This document shows, one piece after another, positions 10,923-20,797 of a stretch of 64,000 bases of DNA (position 1 is its first letter; each line of letters opens with the position of its first letter). Origin of the DNA: Hyphobacterium indicum. GTDB taxonomy: Bacteria > Pseudomonadota > Alphaproteobacteria > Caulobacterales > Maricaulaceae. A model generated the notes under the pieces. It saw only the letters and a list, made by a program, of their open reading frames with translations, was not told the origin of the DNA and ran no database searches. A program made the translations under genes and the position numbers. The stretch spans positions 285,501 to 349,500 of the forward strand of contig NZ_QBDX01000002.1 in assembly GCF_003129605.1 (NCBI RefSeq), in the 5' to 3' direction.

Positions 10923-12812
10923 TCACGCGGTCCAGATTCTTAATGCAAACCAGCCACCCCATGCAAGATAACAGAAAATCATCAGGGAAACCGTGCATTG
11001 TAGCGCCCCGATAACTTTCACTGACACGCTCGCACGATGCGCTCGTACAAGCGATGCAACTGCAATGAAGACTGAAATTGGGGCGAGGATCGTGAGCACG
11101 AACAGCGTCCATCCCGTCAGACTTGGCTGACCCAAGGTTTCGAAGCTCGCAGTTTGCAAAACGACCAGCGGCATCAACGCCGCGCTCAATGCCAGCAAGA
11201 GCGCAGTCGCTGGCCAGGCACGCGGCGCCGGCCCGCCGCGTTTTCGCAGCCGTCCAAGGGCGAAGCTGGGAATCCAGATCAGGGCGTAGAAAATCGCGGC
11301 GGCCATGACGGCGGCGCTGAGCCCGATGGCGCTCATCTTGGTCCAGAGTTCGAATTTAGAAACCTGCCGATATGCACCAAAGCCGGTATGCAGCTCCATT
11401 CGGCCGTTTGTTTCGATCAATACTGTGCTTGGCACAGCGTGCCCCTCGGCCTGGAATAGCCGGTTACCGACATGGAGGAGGCTTTCGCGACGAAATTGCA
11501 GCCTTGATCCGTCGAGGGAGGCACCCTCCCATTGGGTCAGGCCGATAATAGGGGCGAGGAGCGCACGTCTTGGCGTGATGGTTTGATACTGCCCTTCGAT
11601 CCCATCCACGACCTCTGGTGCGAGCGGGACAGCGTCGATAACGGGGAGGGACATACCTTCTTCGAGATAGGCGCGCAGCTCGTTTTCTATCCTTTCAAAC
11701 TCTGGTGAAAGCGCGTTGACCAGAATGACATATCCGGCATTCAAGTCATGAGAGTACCTCGCTGCGGCACGAAAGCCGTCAATCGTTCCGTCATGGCCCA
11801 ACCAAACGGTAGGTCCGGCGACGTCAGCTTCATTGCCTAAGCCCAGACCATACGCGAGCCCGGCGCGCGCTGCGCTGTTAGTCGTTGGATGCTCTATACG
11901 CCGCGCGGTTTCGGGGCGTAAGTATTCGACTCCATCAAGCGTGCCTCGCGCAAGCATGAGGCGCGGCAGCTGCGCGAGATCGCGGGCGGTCGTATTCAGC
12001 CCGCCGCTCGGCCGGCCGGGAGGGTCGATGACGGGCTCCGGTGTTCGGCCGTCAGATTGATAGCTGCGAGCGAGTTGGCCATTCTCAGCTGCCTCGGTGA
12101 CTGTCCAGGAGCTATCGGTCATCCCGAGCGGATTGAGCAATTGTGAATGCATAAAGTCGGTGAAAGACTGCCCGCTCGCGGTTTCCAATACGCGACCGGC
12201 CAGAATAGGCCCGGCATTGCTATAAGAGGTCCGAGTGCCGGGGCGCCACCGAGCGGTATAAGGTCCATAGAGCTCGACCGCGGTCTCGAGGCCAATGTCC
12301 GAGCTGGAGATCAAGTAATGGCGGAACGCAATATCGTTCAGTCCGGCGGTATGCTCGAGTAAGTGGGACAGGCGCACCGGATCGCTTTCTGCCCAGCGGT
12401 TTGAAACTGGAACTTCGGGGAGGTGGGTCGCAAGCGGATCGCTGATGTCGAGTGCGCCGGCTTCCTCCAGCATCATGATGCCGAGGGCGGTGAAGCTCTT
12501 TGAGATCGACCCGGCCCGGAACACCGTTCGGGGCGTGACCGGGAGCCCGGTCTCATGATCCGTTATGCCATAAGCGCCGATAAAGACGATTTCGCCGTTC
12601 TCGATAACGGCAATACTTGCCCCCGGGATGAGGCTATCATCAATCAGATTGCGCAGGCTGTTGTCCAGTACAGCGCGATCGTCTGCCTCGTTCGCCGCAA
12701 CCGCGGCGGACCCCGCCAGAAGAGTCCAGCAGGCCAGTGTGACCAGAAATAATCTGAATTTACCCACGGATCCCCTAAATATTTTCACACCAGCTTTATG
12801 TGATTGTGGCAT
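10923..12812 (-). CDS. Membrane-anchored serine hydrolase (class C beta-lactamase/PBP4 family)
   Basis: 629 residues from the ATG at 12812, chosen because GGGAGG lies 9 bases upstream; an in-frame ATG at 12887 lacks this. A signal peptide/anchor spans residues 19-40 (FRLFLVTLACWTLLAGSAAVAA). The catalytic fold shows the Ser-x-x-Lys motif S102-I-S-K105, the YSN motif in TSYSNAG and the third motif in WLGHDGTIDGF. An extension with four predicted membrane helices occupies about residues 495-629. Family members cleave D-amino peptides or esters; the beta-lactamase fold alone does not show antibiotic hydrolysis. Convergent with rpmF and divergent from eno. Confidence 0.87.
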   Translation of the reverse strand: MPQSHKAGVKIFRGSVGKFRLFLVTLACWTLLAGSAAVAANEADDRAVLDNSLRNLIDDSLIPGASIAVIENGEIVFIGAYGITDHETGLPVTPRTVFRAGSISKSFTALGIMMLEEAGALDISDPLATHLPEVPVSNRWAESDPVRLSHLLEHTAGLNDIAFRHYLISSSDIGLETAVELYGPYTARWRPGTRTSYSNAGPILAGRVLETASGQSFTDFMHSQLLNPLGMTDSSWTVTEAAENGQLARSYQSDGRTPEPVIDPPGRPSGGLNTTARDLAQLPRLMLARGTLDGVEYLRPETARRIEHPTTNSAARAGLAYGLGLGNEADVAGPTVWLGHDGTIDGFRAAARYSHDLNAGYVILVNALSPEFERIENELRAYLEEGMSLPVIDAVPLAPEVVDGIEGQYQTITPRRALLAPIIGLTQWEGASLDGSRLQFRRESLLHVGNRLFQAEGHAVPSTVLIETNGRMELHTGFGAYRQVSKFELWTKMSAIGLSAAVMAAAIFYALIWIPSFALGRLRKRGGPAPRAWPATALLLALSAALMPLVVLQTASFETLGQPSLTGWTLFVLTILAPISVFIAVASLVRAHRASVSVKVIGALQCTVSLMIFCYLAWGGWFALRIWTA

Positions 12813-14334
<1,522 letters not shown>

Positions 14335-14413
14335 CTGTGGCGGGACGCCAGACGCACGAGTCCCCGTTCCGCTTTCCCCTCCGGGCGATAGAAAGGCGGG
14401 ACGGAGGACGCTC

Positions 14414-14512
14414 ATGCTGGAATTTATATCAGATCACTGGTGGATGTTCGTGCTGCTGATCCTGATCGGAGGGTCGGGCGGAATCGCGATTTCCCGGCGC
14501 AAGGACGAATAA
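14414..14512 (+). CDS. 32-residue single-pass membrane peptide
   Basis: MLEFISDHWWMFVLLILIGG, followed by SGGIAISRRKDE. One hydrophobic helix (about residues 9-26) ends in a basic SRRKDE tail, giving a predicted N-out/C-in orientation. GGAGG (14403-14407) is ideally placed 6 bases before the ATG, the best Shine-Dalgarno in this neighbourhood, which supports a real gene despite its size. It lies 79 bases after eno and 112 before ftsB on the same strand. I do not recognise the family; a small regulator of a membrane complex is possible but unproven. Confidence 0.6.
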   Translation: MLEFISDHWWMFVLLILIGGSGGIAISRRKDE

Positions 14513-14624
14513 TTTCGCTTGCTGTAACCCTTGATTCACCCTGTTGGCGTTGAATGCCGCCTCAGAAGACGAGCCCGGACAAACCGGGCCGGTTTCAGAC
14601 GTGGTGAACCAGGCGGGGCATGGC

Positions 14625-14930
14625 ATGCAATCCTTGAAACGGCTTTTTCCATCCATGCTGTTTGCAGCGATGATCGCCTATTTCGGCTATCACGCGCTGA
14701 ATGGCGAGCAAGGCGTGCTCAACTGGATCGTGGTCAAGAACCAGATCAATGAGGCCGAGATCGAATTGGCCGAAGCCCGCAGCGAGCGTGAAGCGCTGGA
14801 AGTCCGCGCTGCCCGCCTGCGCTCCGACAGTCTGGACCTGGATTATGTCGAGGAACGCGCAACCGCTTTGCTCAATATCGCCCATCCGCGGGATTTCGTC
14901 GTCGATATCGAGACGCCGGACCCGCGTTGA
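14625..14930 (+). CDS. ftsB: Septum formation initiator FtsB/DivIC-type
   Basis: 101 residues from the ATG at 14625 (an in-frame ATG at 14544 would add 27 hydrophilic residues before the membrane helix). One transmembrane segment (about 8-24, PSMLFAAMIAYFGYHAL) is followed by a coiled coil (about 40-75, NQINEAEIELAEARSEREAL) and the conserved DYVEERATALLNIAHPRDFV end. FtsB forms the FtsQLB complex that activates septal peptidoglycan synthesis. The eno-ftsB neighbourhood is the expected one. The pdhA gene follows 104 bases later. Confidence 0.88.
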   Translation: MQSLKRLFPSMLFAAMIAYFGYHALNGEQGVLNWIVVKNQINEAEIELAEARSEREALEVRAARLRSDSLDLDYVEERATALLNIAHPRDFVVDIETPDPR

Positions 14931-15034
14931 ACACGCGTTGAAGTCACGAAATTGCAGCTTGCCGCAGACGGCAACTTCCTGTTATGGCCGGGCCAGACAT
15001 CAGGGAGTGTGGACTTTAGTTCACATACGAAAGA

Positions 15035-16069
15035 ATGGCTGCAAAGAAAGCTGCTGACCGGACCACGGATACCGCTGCCAAACGGGCCAAGGGGCCCGCT
15101 GCCAAGGTCACCAAGAACGACCTGCTGACCTATTATCGCGACATGGTGATGATCCGCCGCTTCGAGGAGAAGGCGGGCCAGCTCTATGGCATGGGGCTGA
15201 TCGCCGGTTTCTGCCACCTCTATATCGGGCAGGAGGCCGTCGTGGTCGGCGTTCAGGCGGCGCTGGACGAGGGCGATCAGGTCATCACCGGATATCGCGA
15301 TCACGGCCACATGCTGGCCTGTGGCATGGACCCGAACGGCGTGATGGCCGAGCTGACCGGCCGCGAGGGCGGCTATTCACGCGGCAAGGGCGGCTCCATG
15401 CACATGTTCAGCCGCGACAAGCAATTCTTCGGCGGCCACGGCATTGTCGGCGCCCAGGTCTCCATCGGCACCGGGCTCGCCTTCGCCGATCTCTACAAGA
15501 ATAACGGCAAGGTCTGCGCCACCTATTTCGGCGACGGGGCGGCCAATCAGGGCCAAGTCTATGAAAGCTTCAACATGGCGAAGCTCTGGAATCTGCCTGT
15601 GATCTACATCATCGAGAACAACCAGTATGCCATGGGGACCAGCGTCAAGCGGTCCTCCTCGGAAACCCACCTCCACAAGCGCGGTGCCTCTTTCGGCATT
15701 CCGGGTGAGGAAGTGGACGGCATGGACGTCATTGCCGTGCGCACAGCCGCCGCGAAGGCGCGCAGGCATTGCATGGACGGCAAGGGCCCCTTCATTCTGG
15801 AAATGAAGACCTATCGCTATCGCGGCCACTCCATGTCCGATCCGGCGAAATACCGCACGCGCGAGGAAGTCGACGATATCCGTTCGCACCACGACCCGAT
15901 CGAGGGCGCGAAAGAGCGCATCCTGAAGGAAAAATTCGCCACCGAGGACGATCTCAAGAAGATCGACAAGGAGGTGAAGGCCATCGTCAACGCCTCGGCC
16001 GATTTCGCCAGGGAGAGCCCGGAGCCCGATCCGTCCGAACTCTACACCGACGTTCTGGTGGAGAGCTGA
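15035..16069 (+). CDS. pdhA: Pyruvate dehydrogenase E1 component, alpha subunit
   Basis: 344 residues. It binds thiamine diphosphate and, with PdhB, decarboxylates pyruvate. The Ala/Lys-rich N-terminus (1-28) is followed by the ThDP-fold domain: GFCHLYIGQEAVVVG, GYRDHGHML, GGSMHMFS, the ThDP/Mg motif GDGAANQGQ...NN (about residues 168-197), and the phosphorylation-loop region YRYRGHSMSDPAKYR. The stop overlaps the next ATG (TGATG, 16067-16071), starting a chain of coupled genes leading to pdhB. Confidence 0.97.
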   Translation: MAAKKAADRTTDTAAKRAKGPAAKVTKNDLLTYYRDMVMIRRFEEKAGQLYGMGLIAGFCHLYIGQEAVVVGVQAALDEGDQVITGYRDHGHMLACGMDPNGVMAELTGREGGYSRGKGGSMHMFSRDKQFFGGHGIVGAQVSIGTGLAFADLYKNNGKVCATYFGDGAANQGQVYESFNMAKLWNLPVIYIIENNQYAMGTSVKRSSSETHLHKRGASFGIPGEEVDGMDVIAVRTAAAKARRHCMDGKGPFILEMKTYRYRGHSMSDPAKYRTREEVDDIRSHHDPIEGAKERILKEKFATEDDLKKIDKEVKAIVNASADFARESPEPDPSELYTDVLVES

Positions 16070-16467
16070 TGACTCCCGCCGAATTCCTCCAGCACTGGCA
16101 CAAAGCCGTCCTCGGCAAGGATGCGGCGCTGTTATCGTCCATCATCGCCGAGGGCTGTGAGCTGCATTCCCCGGTGGTCTGGAAGCCGGCAAATGACAAG
16201 GCCTATCTCATCCATATCCTGCAAGGCGTCATCAATACCATTGATGATTTTGCCTATCGCGAGGAATGGGTGAAGGGAAACGGGATTATCCTGGAATTCA
16301 CCGGCACGGTCGCCGGCAAAGCCCTCGTCGGGATCGACAAGATCACACTGAATGAGGACGGACTCATGTCCCGCATCGAAGTCCTGATCCGTCCGATGAA
16401 CACCTATATCGAATTTGCCACACGCATGCGCGAACACGCGCTGGCCTTCAAGAAGGAAATCGCCTGA
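16069..16467 (+). CDS. NTF2-like (SnoaL-type) small protein
   Basis: 132 residues with the NTF2 alpha+beta cone pattern: an N-terminal helix pair (MTPAEFLQHWHKAVLGKDAA), HSPVVWKP, a GIILEFTGTVAGKALVGIDK strand pair, and LIRPMNTYIEFATRM at the C-terminus. Many family members are small isomerases, hydrolases or ligand-binding proteins; no catalytic residue can be assigned. Its ATG overlaps the pdhA stop and its stop overlaps the next gene, so it is translated within the pdh mRNA. A role connected to pyruvate dehydrogenase is suggested only by this position. Confidence 0.8.
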   Translation: MTPAEFLQHWHKAVLGKDAALLSSIIAEGCELHSPVVWKPANDKAYLIHILQGVINTIDDFAYREEWVKGNGIILEFTGTVAGKALVGIDKITLNEDGLMSRIEVLIRPMNTYIEFATRMREHALAFKKEIA

Positions 16468-16874
16468 TGATGCCCCTGGAACTTTCCTACCTCGTATCCG
16501 CGATCGCCCTCTATTTCGTGATGATTGCGGTGCAGGCTTTCCTGTCCAACATCGAAAACAAGCCGGCGGTTATGGCCGGCGGTCGTGATGGCATCACCGA
16601 TAAAGGGGTCATGCTGGGCCGGGCGCGCCGGGCCAATGCCAACATGGTCGAATCTCTTTTGATGTTCGTACCACTCGTGCTGGTCGCCCATGTCACCGGC
16701 AATCTGAATGGCATGACCGAGCTTGGCGCCGGCCTGTTTCTGGCGGCGCGAATTGTCTACGCCCCGCTCTACTGGTTCGGCATTCCGTGGCTGCGCACAC
16801 TGGCCTGGGCCGGGGGTCTTGCCGGCATCGTCCTCATCTTCCTGCAAGTCCTGCCGTTTTCCGGAGCTGCCTGA
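16467..16874 (+). CDS. MAPEG family membrane protein
   Basis: 135 residues with four hydrophobic helices (about 5-27, 60-80, 83-100, 110-130) and the MAPEG features [20 protein letters not shown] and [19 protein letters not shown]. Eukaryotic MAPEG proteins are glutathione-dependent transferases/isomerases in membranes; the function of bacterial ones is mostly unknown. The start overlaps the NTF2-like stop (TGATG) and the stop overlaps the pdhB start (TGATG, 16872-16876), making it an integral part of the pdhA-pdhB coding chain. Confidence 0.88.
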   Translation: MMPLELSYLVSAIALYFVMIAVQAFLSNIENKPAVMAGGRDGITDKGVMLGRARRANANMVESLLMFVPLVLVAHVTGNLNGMTELGAGLFLAARIVYAPLYWFGIPWLRTLAWAGGLAGIVLIFLQVLPFSGAA

Positions 16875-18304
16875 TGCCGATTGAAGTCCTGATGCCCGCC
16901 CTGTCTCCCACAATGGAGGAGGGCAATCTGGCCAAATGGCTGGTCAAGGAAGGCGATACCGTCTCTTCCGGCGATGTCATTGCCGAGATCGAGACCGACA
17001 AGGCGACGATGGAAGTCGAGGCCGTCGAGGAAGGCACGGTCGGCAAGCTGCTCGTCGCGGAAGGCACGGAGGGCGTGAAGGTCAATCAGCCCATCGCGCT
17101 TCTGCTGGAAGAGGGCGAGGATGAGAACGCTCTGGAGAATTATTCTCCGAACGGCACGGCCGGTGACGATTCCGGTTCTGACTCTGACGGGGATGAAGAG
17201 TCAGATGCGCCGGAAGAAAAAACAGAATCCGGCAAAGACGATGCAAAAGAGAATACGCCCGAACCTGTCCGGCACATAAAACCCGCCGCCTCCGATCCCG
17301 AAATCCCGGACGGTACCGATATGGTGCCGACCACCGTCCGCGATGCGCTGCGGGATGCCATGGCAGAGGAAATGCGCCGCGACGACACCATCTTCGTCAT
17401 GGGCGAGGAAGTTGCCGAATACCAGGGCGCCTACAAGGTCACACGCAATCTGCTGCAGGAATTCGGCTCCAAGCGCGTCGTCGACACGCCGATCACCGAG
17501 CACGGCTTTGCCGGTCTGGGCGTGGGCGCGGCCTTCGGCGGACTGAAGCCCATCGTTGAATTCATGACATTCAACTTCGCCATGCAGGCGATCGACCACA
17601 TCATCAATTCCGCCGCCAAGACGCTCTACATGTCCGGCGGTCAGATGGGCTGTCCGATGGTCTTCCGCGGCCCCAATGGCGCGGCCTCCCGCGTCGGGGC
17701 CCAGCACAGCCAGGACTATTCCGCCTGGTATGCCCAGGTGCCGGGCCTGAAAGTCATCGCGCCCTATGATGCCGCCGATGCCAAAGGCTTGCTCAAGGCC
17801 GCGATCCGCGATCCGAACCCGGTCGTCTTCCTCGAACACGAGCTGATGTATGGCGAGACCTTCGATGTGCCGGACATGGAAGACTGGGTCCTGCCCATCG
17901 GCAAGGCGAAAATCCGCCGTGAAGGCTCGGACGTCACCATCGTGGCGCATTCCCGCATGGTGGGTTTTGCCTTGCAGGCCGCCGAGGAACTGGCAAAGCA
18001 GGGGATAGAGGCGGAAGTCATCGACCTGCGCACGCTGCGCCCGCTCGATACCGACACCGTTATCGAGAGCGTCAAGAAGACCAACCGCATTGTCTGTGCG
18101 GAAGAGGGCTGGGGTCAGCACGGCGTCGGCGCGGAAATCGCCGCGCGCGTTGTGGCCGAGGCCTTCGATTATCTTGATGCGCCGCCCGCCCGCGTCTTCC
18201 AGAAAGACGTGCCACTCCCTTACGCCGGCAATCTCGAAAAGCTGTCCCTGCCAGGCAAGGACGATGTCGTGAAAGCGGCGAAACAAGTGTGTTACGTGGA
18301 CTGA
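16874..18304 (+). CDS. pdhB: Pyruvate dehydrogenase E1 beta subunit with N-terminal lipoyl domain
   Basis: 476 residues. An N-terminal lipoyl domain (1-80) has the lipoylated lysine in [12 protein letters not shown], followed by a Ser/Asp/Glu-rich linker (about 90-150) and the transketolase-like E1-beta domain (about 155-476: [60 protein letters not shown]). The lipoyl-E1-beta fusion is known from alphaproteobacteria. The ATG at 16874 sits on the MAPEG stop and gives [17 protein letters not shown]; a longer frame from 16787 reads through MAPEG coding sequence and is rejected. The lipoyl domain is very close to that of PdhC. Confidence 0.97.
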   Translation: MPIEVLMPALSPTMEEGNLAKWLVKEGDTVSSGDVIAEIETDKATMEVEAVEEGTVGKLLVAEGTEGVKVNQPIALLLEEGEDENALENYSPNGTAGDDSGSDSDGDEESDAPEEKTESGKDDAKENTPEPVRHIKPAASDPEIPDGTDMVPTTVRDALRDAMAEEMRRDDTIFVMGEEVAEYQGAYKVTRNLLQEFGSKRVVDTPITEHGFAGLGVGAAFGGLKPIVEFMTFNFAMQAIDHIINSAAKTLYMSGGQMGCPMVFRGPNGAASRVGAQHSQDYSAWYAQVPGLKVIAPYDAADAKGLLKAAIRDPNPVVFLEHELMYGETFDVPDMEDWVLPIGKAKIRREGSDVTIVAHSRMVGFALQAAEELAKQGIEAEVIDLRTLRPLDTDTVIESVKKTNRIVCAEEGWGQHGVGAEIAARVVAEAFDYLDAPPARVFQKDVPLPYAGNLEKLSLPGKDDVVKAAKQVCYVD

Positions 18305-18702
18305 TGAGTGCTCCCGTCAAACCCCGCAGCGGTGGCTGCCATTGCGGCGCGGTGCGCTTCTCGGCTGATCTGCCCGATCAGGTGGTTGCCCTTTCGTGCA
18401 ATTGCTCGAACTGCGCCATGACGGGTTTTATTCACGTCATCGTCGAACCCGAAAAGTTTCACCTTGAAAAAGGTGAGGGCGCGCAGAGCGAATACACCTT
18501 CAATACCCGCACGGCCAAACACCTCTTCTGCAAGACGTGTGGCGTCAAAAGCTGGTATTATCCGCGGTCGCATCCGGGCAAGGTCTCGGTCAATCTGCGC
18601 TGTTTCGACAGTGATCAGGGCCTCTCCGGCCGTATCGTCGATTTTGACGGCGCGAATTGGGAAAAGAATGTGAACGAAATCAATCCGGAGATGGGTGCAT
18701 GA
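18304..18702 (+). CDS. GFA/CENP-V family zinc protein
   Basis: 132 residues. The family's zinc-binding cysteine groups are all present: GGCHCGAVRF near residue 13, SCNCSNC near 34 and FCKTCG near 76, followed by SWYYPRSHPGKVSVNLRCFD. Named after glutathione-dependent formaldehyde-activating enzyme, but most members have no proven activity. The ATG overlaps the pdhB stop (TGATG) and the stop overlaps the next gene, so it is coupled within the pdh operon. A detoxification role for reactive carbonyls near pyruvate dehydrogenase is conceivable, not shown. Confidence 0.87.
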   Translation: MSAPVKPRSGGCHCGAVRFSADLPDQVVALSCNCSNCAMTGFIHVIVEPEKFHLEKGEGAQSEYTFNTRTAKHLFCKTCGVKSWYYPRSHPGKVSVNLRCFDSDQGLSGRIVDFDGANWEKNVNEINPEMGA

Positions 18703-19013
18703 TCGCCGCTTTCCTCCTGTCCCAGGCGCTGTCACCGGCCTTGCCCGTTCTCGAGCCAGATACAATCTGCCGCGGCGACACGGCTTGCCTGTCGCGCGAA
18801 GCTGGCGCTCATGCCCGTCTGGCTGAGAGCTGGGCCGGACAGCCGGCCGCGGCGCGCGCCCATTGCACCGCAAAAATCATGGCCGGTGATATCGACCAGT
18901 ATGCCGGCCTTGAAGCCTGTCTGATCATCTACCGGGTCATGGGCGAACAGGGCGCGGCAGAAACCACGCAGGCCCGCATCACCCTGACCCCCGCCATCGC
19001 CGAGAGGAATTAG
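18699..19013 (+). CDS. Small exported cysteine-containing protein, unknown
   Basis: 104 residues. The N-terminus [17 protein letters not shown] is a likely signal peptide. The mature part contains four cysteines (in [21 protein letters not shown] and [10 protein letters not shown]), consistent with two disulfides in the periplasm, with helical Ala-rich stretches between. The start overlaps the GFA-like stop as ATGA (18699-18702), and pdhC begins one base after its stop. I do not recognise the family. Its persistence as an overlapping gene inside the pdh operon argues against spurious coding. Confidence 0.62.
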   Translation: MIAAFLLSQALSPALPVLEPDTICRGDTACLSREAGAHARLAESWAGQPAAARAHCTAKIMAGDIDQYAGLEACLIIYRVMGEQGAAETTQARITLTPAIAERN

Positions 19014-19014
19014 G

Positions 19015-20367
19015 ATGCCGATTGAAATCCTCATGCCCGCCCTGTCGCCCACCATGGAAGAGGGCACGCTGTCGAAATGGCTGGTGAAAGAAGGCGATAC
19101 GGTCAGCTCCGGCGACCTGCTGGCGGAAATCGAGACCGACAAGGCCACGATGGAAGTCGAGGCCGTGGATGAAGGCGTGGTCGGAAAGATCCTCGTGGAC
19201 GAAGGCACTGAAGGCGTGAAGGTCAATGCCGTCATCGCACTGCTTCTGGAAGACGGCGAGGACAAGAGCGCCCTCAAGGATTATTCGCCGGAAGGCGGAC
19301 CGGATGTGTCGTCTGACAAGGAAGAGGGCGGAGACGGTGACGCCGCCCAGAAAGACAAAAAAGAGGAAACCTCCGCCTCGCCCCCCGAGGGGGGAGAGGC
19401 CGCGAAGGCAAAGCCTGAGCGGGTGAGGGGGGCAGATAGCCGGCAAGATGACCGCATCAAGGCCTCCCCGCTGGCCAAGCGCATGGCCGAACAGGCGGGC
19501 ATAAACCTCAAGGACGTCGACGGCTCCGGCCCGAATGGCCGCATCGTCAAGCGCGACATTGAAAGCTTTGACAGCAAGGCAGCCCCGGCAAAGTCCGATG
19601 CCCCCAAGGCTGCTTCTGCCGAAGCGACCGGGGAGATCAGCCAGGACGATCCGCTCGCCCGCTTCGGTATTTCCGCCGATCGCTACGAGATCGAGAAGGC
19701 CGACAATGTCACGAAGATTTCGGCCAAACGCCTGACCGACAGCTTCCGCGATGTCCCGCACTTCCCGCTGACCGTCGATTGCGAACTCGATGCGCTGCTG
19801 TCCTTCCGCAAGCAGGTGAATGACAAAGCGCCGGACGGCGTGAAAGTCTCGGTCAATGACATATTGATCAAGGCGTCCGGTCTCGCCCTGAAACGCGTGC
19901 CGGAAGCCAATTCCAGCTGGATCGAGGATGGCCGCATTGCCCGTCACAAACATGCCGACGTCTCGGTGGCCGTGGCCATCGAAGGCGGGCTGATCACACC
20001 GATCATCAAGGATGCTGACGCCAAGGGCCTCGCGCAAATCTCGTCCGAGATGAAGAATCTCGCCGCCCGGGCGCGCGAGCGCAAGCTGAAGCCGGAAGAA
20101 TTCCAGGGCGGCACCTTCTCGCTCTCCAATCTGGGCATGATGGGGATCAAGTCCTTTGCCTCCATCCTCAACCCGCCGCAGGGCATGATCCTGTCCATCG
20201 GCGCGGGCGAGGAACGCCCGGTGGTCAAGGAGGGTGCGCTGGCCAAGGCGACCGTGATGACGGTCACGCTGACCTGTGATCACCGTGTCGTGGACGGCGC
20301 GACGGGCGCCCGCTGGATCGCGGCCTTCAAGGGCTTCATCGAAGACCCGATGACGATGCTGATGTGA
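19015..20367 (+). CDS. pdhC: Dihydrolipoamide acetyltransferase, E2 of pyruvate dehydrogenase
   Basis: 450 residues: lipoyl domain (1-80, Lys in [12 protein letters not shown]), an acidic linker, the peripheral subunit-binding domain (about 150-185, [20 protein letters not shown]) and the catalytic acetyltransferase core (about 215-450) with the active-site His and Asp in [13 protein letters not shown]. It forms the core of the complex and transfers acetyl to CoA. The linker around residues 121-143 ([20 protein letters not shown]) is encoded by a GC-rich palindromic sequence that looks like an inserted dispersed repeat (see that entry). AGG precedes the ATG one base after the upstream gene. 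Confidence 0.97.
   Translation: MPIEILMPALSPTMEEGTLSKWLVKEGDTVSSGDLLAEIETDKATMEVEAVDEGVVGKILVDEGTEGVKVNAVIALLLEDGEDKSALKDYSPEGGPDVSSDKEEGGDGDAAQKDKKEETSASPPEGGEAAKAKPERVRGADSRQDDRIKASPLAKRMAEQAGINLKDVDGSGPNGRIVKRDIESFDSKAAPAKSDAPKAASAEATGEISQDDPLARFGISADRYEIEKADNVTKISAKRLTDSFRDVPHFPLTVDCELDALLSFRKQVNDKAPDGVKVSVNDILIKASGLALKRVPEANSSWIEDGRIARHKHADVSVAVAIEGGLITPIIKDADAKGLAQISSEMKNLAARARERKLKPEEFQGGTFSLSNLGMMGIKSFASILNPPQGMILSIGAGEERPVVKEGALAKATVMTVTLTCDHRVVDGATGARWIAAFKGFIEDPMTMLM
19379..19436. repeat. Palindromic repeat-like element inside the pdhC linker
   Basis: Six C then GA then six G (19381-19394) form a perfect inverted repeat, followed by GAGAGGCCGCGAAGGC, CCTGAGCGGGTGAGGGGGG. This composition matches the style of dispersed intergenic repeats common in alphaproteobacterial genomes and differs from the surrounding codon-biased linker. 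It is in frame and adds about 20 residues rich in Pro, Gly, Lys and Arg between the lipoyl and subunit-binding domains. That it derives from a mobile repeat is inference; copies elsewhere in the genome would need to be found. Confidence 0.5.
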
Positions 20368-20408
20368 CCTCCGCATCAGCGGAGGTTATCCCGGACCTGA
20401 TCCGGGAT
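20367..20408. repeat. Two tandem hairpins after pdhC
   Basis: The first has arms ACCTCCGC and GCGGAGGT (20367-20386) around ATCA, starting at the last base of the pdhC stop. The second has arms ATCCCGGA (20388-20395) and TCCGGGAT (20401-20408) around CCTGA. The second resembles the element at 20834-20852 and is of a repeat type seen between alphaproteobacterial genes. It may attenuate readthrough into the cupin gene or protect the mRNA 3' end. Confidence 0.6.
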
Positions 20409-20431
20409 CGGGTTTATGAAGGGACGCAAGC

Positions 20432-20797
20432 ATGACCGGTGCCAAGGTTTCCATCACCGAAAAACACGCCCTGTTCGACGAACGCTGGTCGCCGAAAATC
20501 ATCGCCGGTCTGGATAATTACGACGTCAAGATCGCCAAGGTCGAAGGCGAGTTCGTCTGGCACCAGCATGACGAGGAAGATGAATTCTTTCTCGTCACCA
20601 AGGGCCGGCTGAAGCTGGAACTCGAAGGCCGCGACGATGTCGTGCTGGACGCCGGCGATATCTATGTCGTCTCCGCCGGCCTGCCTCACAAGCCCGTCGC
20701 CTTGCCCTATGCCGAGATCATGATGATCGAACGCAAGGGCGTGGTGAATACCGGCGATGCCGGGCATGAGCGGGCGGTGGCGGCGGAAGAGATATAG
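20432..20797 (+). CDS. Small cupin-domain protein
   Basis: 121 residues forming one cupin barrel. The metal-ligand set is visible as HQHDEEDEFFLV (about 44-55) with the second motif GDIYVVSAGLPHKPV (about 75-89, His near 86). The C-terminus ends MMIERKGVVNTGDAGHE, as in single-domain cupins of the mannose-6-phosphate-isomerase-like type. No substrate can be named. It lies 64 bases after pdhC on the same strand, separated by two hairpins. Confidence 0.85.
   Translation: MTGAKVSITEKHALFDERWSPKIIAGLDNYDVKIAKVEGEFVWHQHDEEDEFFLVTKGRLKLELEGRDDVVLDAGDIYVVSAGLPHKPVALPYAEIMMIERKGVVNTGDAGHERAVAAEEI

Noticed and set aside
17201-20376. Long antisense open frames opposite pdhB and pdhC
   Set aside because: They cover conserved catalytic domains on the other strand and encode His/Gly/Asp/Arg-rich sequences without motifs.
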